This document shows positions 47,660 through 58,608 of a stretch of 64,000 bases of DNA, one piece after another (positions within the stretch are counted from its first letter, which is position 1; every line of letters starts with the position of its first letter). The position numbers were made by a program, and so were the translations under genes. Source of the stretch: Bromus sterilis (taxonomy: Eukaryota; Streptophyta; Magnoliopsida; Poales; Poaceae); contig OX465600.1 of the NCBI GenBank assembly GCA_950022295.1, positions 3,534,001 to 3,598,000 of the forward strand. The letters are read 5' to 3'. The notes below the pieces were generated by a model. That model saw only the letters and a list, made by a program, of their open reading frames with translations. It did no database searches and had not been told where the DNA came from.

Positions 47660-49370
47660 TTTGTTTTAAAGGTGCAACGTACCCATGAGGTGAAAGCGGC
47701 CTCTTTTTGTAATACGTCTACGAAATGGTTAACAACATGTCAGGCAAGTGGCCTTGTCTGCCGGCTTGACTGTCTTTTTTGAAGAACACAATATAACTCA
47801 GACGCTCACAAACACAAGTATACAATCGTTCCTATAATGATTGTCTGTCGTGCAGTAAAAAAAAATCAAAGTATGTATATGTAGACGACTAATTGTTTTT
47901 TTCTCCACTTGTATGTATGTCGTCGAACAATGTAAATATTTAGAGCAAGTATAATAGTGCCTAGTCAGCTGACTATAAGGAATTAAATAGTATATTTGTG
48001 CTTAGTTGGAAGAGAGAGAAGAGGAAAGAGAAGAGAAGCGGGCTACTAATTAGTAGCCAGCTGCAACACGTGTTCATAGGCACTTTATGAGATAGACATG
48101 TGGGTCATATGTTATTAAAGTAGTACTCCTTATAGCCTTTCTATTGTATTTGTTGACTATAAAGTTAGCTATAGATAACATGACATCTCCTTATAGCCGT
48201 AGTAATACTATTAACCATGCTCTTAGTGGGGAGTGCTACGCTGACGCGGCGCCGGCCGGCAGCTGCATATGCTAGTCCAGCGGTCAGCGGATGAGGTCGC
48301 GTCTCAATGACTCAGCAACTTAGAGAGCGTCTAGTTTATTCTTGGAAGGTCAAAAATATATTCGTGGAAGGTTCTTCTGGTCTGAGGCCGCCGGCATTGG
48401 CACTTTGGCAGCAAGCGGCTCACGAAACACAGGGTCAAGAATATTTGTATCAAGACTAGGGTGGTTATCTTATACCTAGAATAATTACTACGGCGTACGT
48501 ATTAAGAACATGATAATAATATAGCCAGCTGTTGGCTATAATCCATTGCTATCTCATCTACTTCCTCCATACCGCTCACAAACACGAGTATAATTTATCT
48601 TATAACCAACAAGTACAATAGTTAGTTAGCAAAATATATTACTTTTATGATATATGATTTACTTTTCATCTAACTAAGTAAACATATAATATTTAATTTT
48701 TTATAACCTGCTTACATAAGCAAAATGTCACATTTGATTATTTTTTTCATCGATGAAGAACTATCGCATCGTATGGCGTCAAAATTGCCAAGCACGCTTG
48801 CCACAATAATATAAACATCCACACAAAAATTCAGTTTTTATTTTATTTTAATTTTACTGTTCATTAGAGAGTACGTGCACTCCAAAGTCAAAACGTCGCC
48901 TATTTGTTGTACTTGCTTTAATATCCAGTGGAGGTGTCTTCGTCGCTGAATACGCATAGAATACTCGGCGGTTGTTTGCCGGATCCGGGCCGGCCACCAA
49001 CCGTGCAGGTGCAGGATCGCCGGAGGAGACCGGAGACTCGCCCGCAAGGAAGGCGCGCAGATGGAGCGGTACCCATGTCTGCGATGGACGGCATGGATTA
49101 TAGGAGTATAATTTCAGCGGGTCAATCACCAGCAAACATGCGCGCGAGCTCCATCCGTCCATCTCTTGACCAGCTGACTGACCAGTTCGTCCCCACGGCC
49201 ACGCGCATGCATGCGTACGCTCCATACGGCAGTGCACGTACGCGGCGGTGACCGGCGAATGTGCGGCGGCCGCGTTTGCGTGGCTGACGACGGCGACGAC
49301 GACCATTCGGTTCCATCGTGCTTGCTCTCCAACGGGCCCAGCGAGTCATGGCGCCTGGCAGTGGCTCTAG
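47660..49370 (+). repeat. Diverged duplicated non-coding segment, copy 1
   Basis: Ordered landmarks match 53985-55000. Examples are aggtgaaagc, then a cttcttctg...gccgccggca block, then ggaggagaccggagactcg, ttcagcgggtcaatcac and gagctccatccgtcc. A Tourist MITE (47943-48222) sits inside this copy but not the other. GC-rich parts look promoter- or leader-like, but no conserved protein is visible in either copy. Confidence 0.65.
47943..48222. mobile_element. Tourist-like MITE (280 bp) with TTA target duplication
   Basis: The left end GAGCAAGTATAATAG and the right end ctattaaccatgctc are imperfect inverse partners. Both are flanked by TTA (47940-47942 and 48223-48225), the target duplication of PIF/Harbinger-derived Tourist elements. 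Matching inner words (gactataagg / ccttatagcc) extend the inverted repeat. Confidence 0.85.
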
Positions 49371-52300
49371 TGACTAGTGGGCAATGAGCTATGTCAGTCG
49401 CCTGAATTTAACTTTTGAGTCAAACCGATTTTTGAACCAAGGAAGCAACATCGAGAGGCAGTTCAAATGAGCAGTTGACTCTGGGTTCATCTTAGAGGTG
49501 TCTTTTTTAGGGTAAATCATCTTAGAGGTGTTGAGGATGCAGGCTCACCACAAAATTTAGGATTGTTAATTCAAAGGATGTAAATGAACGGTTGGGGCTT
49601 TGGGGAAAAAACGATGATGATGGAAGGCGAGGGGAGGGGAGGGCGGCGAGGCGGTCGCGGAAGCGCCATCGACAACAAAGGGCCAAGGCAAACGGACCGA
49701 CTGGTGTCACACGGGAAAAGCAGGGCGGTTGCAACATATTGTGGCAGAACATGGCGGAAAGTAGAAGAAGGCTTGATGGCCATTGGATCTATATTCAACG
49801 GTGGAACCAAAATTGACTTACTGGAAAAAAATAGTCAACTGACCTTTAGTCACTTCCATACTTTTAAAACCTTAAGTCAATTCAAACACATACACATTCA
49901 TCATTTGAAACGTCAAATTTATTGCTTCCGTTGTGGATCGCCATATCTCCTGCTGCTTTCATTATGCATACGACAACGATCTTACCGTAAGGAACAATGA
50001 TTCTGTCCTTTTATTGAACCCTGGAGCTCAAACCATGCTTCACTCGTTTTTTCATTTCTTCCCTAATGCTCTCATTTCATCATCTTTGATGTTCAATTTC
50101 GACGAATCAACGAACACTTTATATATGAATTCCTTAAGCTCCTTGTCCCAGCAGTCAGCATTCGTTGAATTTATTGCTCTCCTATAAATGAGAAAAATAA
50201 TAGAAAATATTACTCAAACACATAGAGCATGAGGTGTGTGTCCGAAGAAGTAGGACGTACTGGGGTGGCATCCGATGATGGCGACCATGATCGAGAAGGG
50301 TTGATGCCAACGATGATGATACTATGGGTTGAATATGATGGTGTAGTTGGGGCAGAGGTATCGCTAGGGAAGGCGCGGCGCGGCGAAAAAGAGCAGATCA
50401 AGTTAGGTTAGAGATTATTTGAAGAGATTTGAAACGGGTTTGGTTAGTCAGATCTAACATGTCAAGCACGTTTAGATGCGTTTGAATATTTTTACATCAT
50501 ATGAACTAAATTTAAAGGATGCAGTATAGCTTAAATGCTTGGGTTGGCTTAAAAGCGTTCGATTAGATGACGTTTTTCCATCTAAGCGATGATGATGGAA
50601 TTATCCGTCCAGTCAAAGGACCCAATTGTAGTAGGAGGTCATGAACTGTGACCCAATTTGGACCCTCCCGTCCAGCCATGGTGGTTGCTCGCTGCTAAAG
50701 TGCCAATGCAATGATTCTATTGGAATGAATACTGTGACGTGCACGCAAGTCACGATTAGTCGATTACGTACCTACTCCATGAACGTCGACGATAGCTCAA
50801 AGATCTATATTGATTATCCTAAATTAGATGTACTCTCTTCATTTTAAAATATTTGAGTTTCATTTATTCACATATGTATATAGATATGTACACAAATGAA
50901 AATCATTTAATTTGGCGGCGCAGGAAGGCAAGACGTGGAGTTTAGCAGGATTCTTCAAAACTGATGTAAACCCTTGTTTAGCGGCGCTAGATAGGTGGGG
51001 CTTTGGGGCAAGTTAATTCATGTAATATAGAGCCATTCGGCCTGTCGGATGGTTCTAAACATGGTGGTCGGGTGCTCTGGTCACCCTTTCTCTCTATTAA
51101 TTGATGATACGCATACTCATGCGTATTCTTGAAAAAAAAATCATTTAATTTTAAACGAAGCAAGTATCTAGTATAGATCTGGCGGTTTGAACAATCCACG
51201 GATCGATCGAACCAGAGAGATCGGTGTGTGTTGGTCCCTTTTTGGAATGGAGACTTGAGCTGAATTATACAGTACAGTATATATCTTCTACCATGGACAC
51301 GCACGTGCACGGTGCACATGATGAAGCTCAAACCCGTTGATTCCATACGTCGACTTTCTCGGCTAGTTTTTGTCAACCAAACAAACGGCCGGCCACCAAC
51401 CATGCAGACGCGGACCGTCGTCGGTCCATTCACCCATGTCACTGGAGAGCCGCGCTGCGCTTCACCTCACCGCCGGATGCCACCGATCGAGTGAGGCCGA
51501 CGCGTCATGTATGTGTCGAGCTCGTTCGTCGCTGCCATGGGCGTACCAACGTGTTCGGTTGAACCCCAGGTGCGTGCGTTGTGGAAGGCAAGCGCTATGC
51601 ATGTTGTTGAGCTGGTGATGTGGAGAGAAACTTCACAGGGATGGAGACAATGTACTTTCTCTGTACCCAAATATAGGTAAGAGTACACTACGAATACATG
51701 TTGGGGCTAACACGACGAATAACCAGCAAGGGAAATGAATGAAACAAACAAGGAGAAGAATAAGAAACCTATGTTGTCATCAGAAATGCTGTCTGAAAGC
51801 CCGAAAACGCAGAAAGAAATCATGACCAAACCGAGCACAGTTCAGTAGACATTCAGGATCTGAAGCAAGTAACATGTCAGTTGAAAACGAAACAGACTCG
51901 ATTAACTATACCGAATCTTATTCGGAAAGACAGGTTTCAGGTTTGGGGGAGAAACAAGGAGACAGGACAGGCGAGACGGACGACTGCTATCTCACTGATC
52001 TAATCATGCATGGAGATGGACTCTTTGTGATGACGTGCACACAAGTTAGTTGGATGTTTTGTGTTGAATTGTATACTCGGTTTAATAAACCGATGGATCG
52101 AATCAGAGTGTATGTTTCTTGTTGTTGTGCACATTGACTTGAGCCCAATCATGCATGCATGGCGTATGAAATGAACAAAGTGCAAAACATCCTGCTCCGA
52201 ATGAGTGCACGCACCCACCCCTGAAACAAGGAAAAGGCTGCACAGCAAAACCTTTGATTAGGCAAGGTGCCTGCCTCGGCGAGCTTTTCTCAACAAACAG

Positions 52301-52680
52301 ACACACGGTCGCGGCGTAATTGTGCATCCATGATACATGAGGTTTTCTTCGGTTCATGGGATATAGAGATATTTCAGAAATGGGAAACATAGGGTATCAA
52401 ATTTTTTTCATTAAGTGTAAGTTAATACTACATCATATATATTTTTCTTTGAAATGTGAAGGATAAATTTTCACCCTTCATAAAAATAGAAATCCATTCG
52501 TGCAAACCAAAGAAATTTCAAGGAAACTATTTTCCTATAAAATTTCTACAAACAAAAAAAGACCTTAGAGCAACTTTAGCACCCCGACACTAGTACCCCG
52601 ACGTCGCCTGCACCCGCTTGGAGCCACGCTAGTACCCCGACGTGGGACGCTAGATATATTACCCAGGCGACCTTCGATGA
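49371..52680. other. Gene-free interval with scattered related segments
   Basis: No convincing coding sequence is present. Pieces near 51170-51420 and 52040-52160 share short phrases with each other (gatcgaaccagag / gatcgaatcagag; gacttgagc) and with the duplicated segments (ggccggccaccaacc). This suggests older rounds of the same local duplication. Confidence 0.4.
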
Positions 52681-52684
52681 TGGA

Positions 52685-52951
52685 GGAGTTGTTTGGTTTG
52701 TAGCTAACTTTGCCACATATTGCCACACCATATTTGCCACACTTGCCTAACTTGAGGTGTTCAAATCCATAGCCACACTTTGGCTTCCCTAAGGAAATCT
52801 TGCCACACTTTTTATATGTATGACATGTGGGACATAAAGAATCTTGCCACAAAATGTGACTAGAACCAAACACACACCTAATTTAGTCAAACTTGCCTAA
52901 CATGAGTTATGGCAAAGTGTGGCAAGTTGTGGATGGGAACCAAACAACCCC
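52685..52951. mobile_element. Tourist-like MITE (about 267 bp)
   Basis: The ends ggagttgtttggtttgtagc and ggaaccaaacaacccc are inverse partners, with matching inner ttgccaca words in both orientations. GGGGTTGTTTGGTT-type ends are typical of Tourist/PIF MITEs. A clean 3-bp target duplication is not visible. Confidence 0.75.
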
Positions 52952-53159
52952 GTAGTTTTAGGTGTTTTTTCTTTTCTTTTTGTACTGGCTTCCGCAATGT
53001 TCGCTGCGCAAAACCTGCGAAATATAAAACATGTATGTATGCCGTACGTGTTTTGCAGTTCCGTTCTATCGTGATCGGTTTGGTATGACATTTTCATTTT
53101 GCATATGAAATATAACACTTTATTTTATAACGGATCTGATAGAGTCGTTTTTTATTGTA

Positions 53160-53460
53160 GTGCTACTTTTTTTAAAGGTAAATGTAAATTTTATTGAAAC
53201 TTAAAAGCAGTAAACAGTAGAGATTACAAACCCCATAGGGTTAAAATTTGCCATTTTGAGAAGGAATTGGCAATCAACATGCATATGGGAGGAACTATAG
53301 TAGCAGAACTCAGGCCGAAGGCCTTGATGAACGAGGTTGTGGGCAACCCCATTTACATCTCTTTTAACATGGAAGATCGAAGACGAGGAGTAAAAGGTAG
53401 CCGTTAGAAAATCAGCGAGAGCTAGCCTAATCTTTCAATGCGCCAAGTCATGTGTGATGT
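53160..53460 (-). pseudogene. RNase H-like (RVT_3) C-terminal fragment with 3' tail
   Basis: The minus strand stays open for about 75 codons. It includes HVKRDVNGVAHNLVHQGLRP and NPMGFVISTVYCF, ends in TAA, and is followed by AATAAA and an A run. The VKR..N.VAH.L...G wording is the C-terminal signature of plant RNase H-like proteins and LINE RNase H domains. The tail suggests a 3' end deposited by retrotransposition, truncated at its 5' side. Confidence 0.6.
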
Positions 53461-53984
53461 CTTTTTTTACTGTCATCTGTGTGAGTAGTACTTTAGACAG
53501 GAGGGGGGGAGTATACTAGTACTAAAACCTTTGCAAGCACTAATAATGAGACGATTGCTTGCAGGAGTGGTCTGCTGGTCGCCAATTGCTGCTGCTGGTA
53601 GTAAAGTATTTTCAGTTTATAGGTGAGTAGGAGCGGTACTAATCCAGTACTAATCTTGTTCGATAAAGAAAAAACACAGTGATCTGTTGGCAGAAAAGGT
53701 ACTCCAACTCCAACTGTTGTGCTGATCTAGTCGGCTATGAGCTCAAAACGTGTAGTGTGTTGAGTGTTGACCAAGAAAAAACATTGTGGAATCTGCCTGC
53801 AAATAAAATGGAGTGTGTACTCCCTGCTGCTGCTCACCATGTCCGTGACTTCTTCTTTCTCTTCTAGTGTGTGTGAGTGCGGTCGCCGGTCAAACGCAGG
53901 GTCCACCAACGGCTACTCCATCGCCAGGCGGGGTGCTGCCGATCGACGCCCATTTTCAATCCAACGGCTGCGGTGCAGTTTATA

Positions 53985-55000
53985 AAGGTGCAGGTACGCA
54001 CGAGGTGAAAGCTAGCAGCCTGCCTGTGTGTCACTTAAAATAAATAAAAAGCAGCATGTGTACATCAAGGAAATTGTTAACAATTGGCCTGCCGGCAACA
54101 CCAACACCAACAAAAAAGGCAAGGACAGTCAAGATTTTCATCAAAGTTTTATACTCCTGTTTATTGGTATTCGGTGGAGTGCGCTAATTTAGACAGAGTG
54201 AGAGACACGGCGAATCGTATTCCTACAACGTTCTGCTGTCGTCGCAGTCTGATCTGCTCACAAACGACCGTGCACGTGCACCGGCGCTCGGATCCTCCTT
54301 GTCCTTGGAAGCCGTTGTGTGTATCCTGTCTCGCCGGCGGCGCTCGGCCTCCGGCCACCAGCTGCATGAATGCATGCTACTCTAGTTCAGGGGACTTGGC
54401 AGCTGTTTCAGGATGACAAGGACACTTACTTGATCGAGTTTGTTCTTGGAAGCTTCTTCTGACGCCGCCGGCACTGGCATTCGGATTACGATTATCTATC
54501 TTGTACTGTAGATTCTAATGTCTAGTGGCCCTAGTAGTTAGTTTAGTTAGTTAGATAGACATGAATGAATAACGGACTGAATGAATAAGCATGCATATAT
54601 ATTCCGTCGCTGTCAGCCGGAGGAGACCGGAGACTCGACGAAGGAAGGAAGTGTGCTCGCTGACGGAGGGCTGTGGATTAATCAATAGAGTACCTGGTTT
54701 CAGCGGGTCAATCACGGAGGCGGAGTAGTTTGTTAAGGGCACTCACGAGACGAGCCGCGCGCGCGCACGAGCTCCATCCGTCCGTCTCTTGCTTGACCCG
54801 GCCCGGCCGTGTGAGTGACTTGGAGAAAGAAAGCGACCCCGGTCCGTTGCGGTGCTGCCAGCGCGCACAGACAGACTCTCCACGACCGCGTGCACGGGCT
54901 GGCTGGTGAGAGTGAGGCGACCGCCGACCGCGTCTGACGGCGGCGACGACTCATCGTCGGTTCGGTCCTTCTTCCTCTCCAGCCAATAATTAAGTTCACC
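53985..55000 (+). repeat. Diverged duplicated non-coding segment, copy 2
   Basis: This is the partner of 47660-49370, with the same landmark order and many indels. It is preceded by a tttataaag word (53981) that could be a TATA box. It contains long GC-rich stretches without a conserved frame. The sequence divergence suggests an old duplication. Confidence 0.65.
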
Positions 55001-55319
55001 GGCGATGGAGTCATTCACACCGCTCTGACGTATCCTGTGGCTGTGGCCAGGCCGCAGAACAGATCCTTGCCCCGTTGCCCCCGGCCGGAAAAACAAGAGA
55101 CGGCGCCGGCTCGGCATGACGGCATGGGAGCATGCATGCTTGTTTTGAGTGGTGCACGTCCGTTGGTTTGCAACCCAACTGGGTTTGAAACTTTGAATGA
55201 ACCTGGAGGGTCCTGTCCACATCCGGCGCACCGGATAGCTAGCCATCAACAACCGTCACTCAACTTGAACCCTCCTCAACTGCATCTCTTGTGTGCGTGT
55301 GTATCTGATGTTATGCAAT

Positions 55320-56480
55320 TTTAGGGGGTTTTTTAACCAGCATTTTCAACCCACATGCATTTTCACGATTAACCGGAGAGAAACATCATCTTATCACAAG
55401 TTTTGGATCCTCTTCTTCTAAAAAAGACTAGCTTGATAGAAGGGTGTGTTTCTGTTTTATAAGTCGTGTTATGTCCTTTTCATAATCGATGTGTGACTAA
55501 ATCCAACACCTGGATTGCTTAATTCAAACAGAAAAAAAGATGGATTGCTGGTTGGGCTGTTCTTGCCATGGCCTTCCTTTTTCATGGAGGACCACACACA
55601 AAATCAGACATGCATCATTTTTTTGGTCAAACTCTGTTGAATAATTTAATAAAGATGGTTGCATGCATCATTTTTATGCGGAGACCGGGGGTAATCCTCC
55701 TTTTGAAAAAAACTTACACATCTGATGGAACTCGACTCAAAACATGACAAACACGACTCTAAAGTAATACACCAAGTCTCAGGGAATACAGAAAAACAAT
55801 TGTTGAACCATGCCTCTTGCTCCATGAAAATTCGTGCCCTACCTCATTGCTATAAGTACATTGTGCCCTACCTCATCATGAAAAAATAAAATAAATACCC
55901 TACCTTCATGAGGTCTACTTGATCCATGTCATACAAAAGCCATTCTGCTCCCTTTGCTGCACAACCAACGCCCGCACTCCCTGCACTAGCAATTGAGACA
56001 AGAATGAGATCAATTCGAATCCAATGCATCAAAGACATTCATTCAAACTGGCTTCTTAACTAGGTTCTTCAAGCAAGAAAGTGTGTGTACTACTTATGGT
56101 ATAACAATAGTATTAACCAAACTGAATGAATGTTGACATTAAATACCAACAATCATTTCATGAAAGTTGTGTTGCAAGTAAAACTTTGCATGATTTTAGA
56201 AAAGCATATTATATGGCAAAGAACATAAAGTCTTCATATTTCAGCGTGGCATGTATCCTTGAATATACCAGGTAGAAAAGTGCATGCATCTTTATCAAAT
56301 AGCAACTTCATTGGACAAAACGAATAAGTAGGGGTGTAGCTAGACATATTGATCACTTGTTTAAGCTATGTTAAGTAGTGGGTTCATTTTCTTTTCTTAG
56401 TGTTGAGTTAGCTTAGTTCAAAAGGGATATAGCAATTTTCGTTGGGTTCATTTGAATCCAACAATAATTAGCTGGCTATA
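55320..56480. other. Intergenic DNA, nothing recognised
   Basis: AT-rich sequence with no conserved open frame and no clear element termini. Confidence 0.45.
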
Positions 56481-57020
56481 GACCTAGGCATAAAAACCCT
56501 ACCCGGCCAGCCCGGCCCAAAAATTCGGGGTCTGGGCTTTGAAAACAAGGCCCGACATTCAGGGCATGTTTGATTCATAGGGTAGGAAAATCATAGGAAT
56601 AGGAAAAGCATAGGATTGCAATGACATGTCCACTCCAATCCTACAGGATTTTGCTTGCACCAAAGTGTATTTGATTTCATCCAAGAAATTGTAGAAAGAA
56701 GTTGAAGTGAATGTTAGGATTCCTATGGAAAATAGTACAAAAATTCCTATGGAAAAATTTCCTATAGGAACAATTCCTATGAATCAAATGACTAACTTAG
56801 GAAATAATCCTATAGGATAAAATCCTACAAAAATTCTATGAAATTCCTATGAATCAAACGAGCCAGGCCTCTCATTCATTTTGGATTGTTTAAGGAAGGC
56901 TCGTCGGGCTTTTGGACTTTTTGACCAGACCAGGTCAAGGCTAGGCCTAGATTTTGATCATCGAGTTTTGTTCAGGCTGGCCCAAAACCCGACCCAGCCC
57001 GACATATGACAAGGTCTAGC
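56480..57020 (+). mobile_element. MITE-like repeat (family of 12490-12785) interrupted by a nested MITE
   Basis: The outer element shows the cctaggcat, cccaaaaat, gggctttgaaaaca and ggattgtttaaggaagg landmarks shared with the 12.5-kb copy. Between them (about 56566-56870) a second element is inserted. Confidence 0.6.
56566..56870. mobile_element. Nested MITE inside the 56480-57020 repeat
   Basis: The ends gcatgtttgattcatagg and cctatgaatcaaacgagc are inverse partners, flanked by a short direct repeat (cagg). The interior is rich in aggattcctat and its inverse. Ends of this kind (tgtttgattc) are Harbinger/Tourist-like. Its absence from the 12.5-kb copy marks it as the younger insertion. Confidence 0.7.
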
Positions 57021-57059
57021 TGACTATACCCCTGCGAATAAATGCTAGCGTTAAATACC

Positions 57060-58110
57060 ATCAATCGCTTTTCATTAATACAAGGGTGCTACACCATAGC
57101 CAAATGTCATATTTTAGCACAACACGTGTCACAACACAATCCACGTGGATAGGTACCCATATCCCTTTGTGAAGGATGAAACTACCGACCAAAGCAAAAA
57201 GCATTTGGGATAAATGACTTCAATATTTTCACTCAAACAAGAGCATGGTAAAACAATGCCTAATTTCAAAACCTGGCATTGTGTGTTAGAATACAAAATC
57301 CAAGTGTCATGTTTCCGTATGACAGATGTCCACACGTACTCCACGTGGACAAGAACACACATCCCTTCATGAAGAACGGACACAACCGACCAAAGCCGAT
57401 AAGTGTTTGTATTAAAGTTCAACCACCTTTTTTCATTAAAGCAAACACATTTTGAGTAAAACACTGCATAATTTTAAGAAATCAGTTTACATGTTATAAA
57501 AGAAAATCGAGCGTCATATTCGATGTGCACAAGTGTGCTTAGGCACTCTACGTGGACAAGGACACGTATCCCTTCTCGAAGGAGGACACTACCGACCAAA
57601 CCGGATAAGTACATGAGTTAAATATAGGCAATCTTTTCCGGTAAAGCGAGAACGTTACGAGAAAACAAGGCGTAATTTCGGAAACCCGCATTATGTGTTA
57701 GAATACAACCCCCAAGTGTCATGTTTACGTGTGACAAATGTCCATACTTACTTCACGTGGACAAGCACACACATCCCTTCATGAATAGCGTACACAACCG
57801 ACCAAAAGCCGATGAGTGTTTGCATTGAAGTTCAACAACCTTTTCCATTAAATCCAAAGCGTTTCGAGTAAAACACTGCATAATTTTAGAAAACCAGTTT
57901 ATATATTAAAAAATAGATCGTCGTATTTGGTTGTGCGACAAGTGTTCATGGGCACTCCACGTGGACAAGGACACATATCCCTTCTCGAAGAAGGACACTA
58001 CACACCAAACCGGATAAGGTCAAGAGTTTAATTTGAACAATCTTTTCAGTTAAAGCGAGAGTGTTGCTAGTAAAATACTGCGTAATTTCGGAAACCCTCA
58101 TTATATTTAG
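57060..58110. repeat. Tandem array of about five 205-bp units, each with a G-box-like core
   Basis: The conserved word CACGTGGA(C/T)A(A/G)G starts at 57142, 57342, 57754 and 57958, with TACGTGGACAAGG at 57549. Spacings are 200, 207, 205 and 204 bp. Units alternate between an 'acacatcccttcatgaa' type (57342 and 57754) and a 'tatcccttctcgaag' type (57549 and 57958), giving a dimeric repeat of about 410 bp. Other shared words are accgaccaaa, cattaaa and actgc(a/g)taattt. The array ends about 350 bp upstream of the CAF1 TATA box. Confidence 0.88.
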
Positions 58111-58442
58111 TGTTAATAAAATACATTAAAAAACAAAGTGATGTACTTATTTTAGTGCGGGCCAAGTCCACCTCTCTTGAATTCCATCCAGATACAATAC
58201 TCCTATGTACATACACAGAGGACCCAGAAAAAGAAAGGAAATACCTTCCTCGTCTGGTCAGACTTGACACGCTAGGAGGCCACAATGATTGGCAAATCGC
58301 GCACGCCATAAACGCGCTGTCACCGCTTCCATCCGCCGTCCGTTCCGTCCCGCACACATCTCAAAGCGCCCTCCACCCCCGCCGCCGCCTTCTCCTTCCT
58401 TTCGCAGCGCCTGGCTGGAATCCCCCCCATCGAGTTCGGGCC

Positions 58443-58450
58443 CTATAAAA
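58443..58450 (+). promoter_or_regulatory. TATA box of the CAF1 gene
   Basis: CTATAAAA lies about 165 bp before the CAF1 start codon. It is followed by a CT-rich leader with no ATG in good context. The position fits a transcription start near 58475. Confidence 0.7.
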
Positions 58451-58608
58451 CCCTCGCCGTCCTCGCCCCCAAATCCCCCAAATCCAACTCCCACCCCAAC
58501 CGCTCAGATCGATCTCGGAGCCCGGCTGAATCTCCTCCACCACCGACTACTGCCGCTCGATCCAGTTATTACACCGACGAAGAAGATCTAACCGCCGCCG
58601 CCGCCGCC

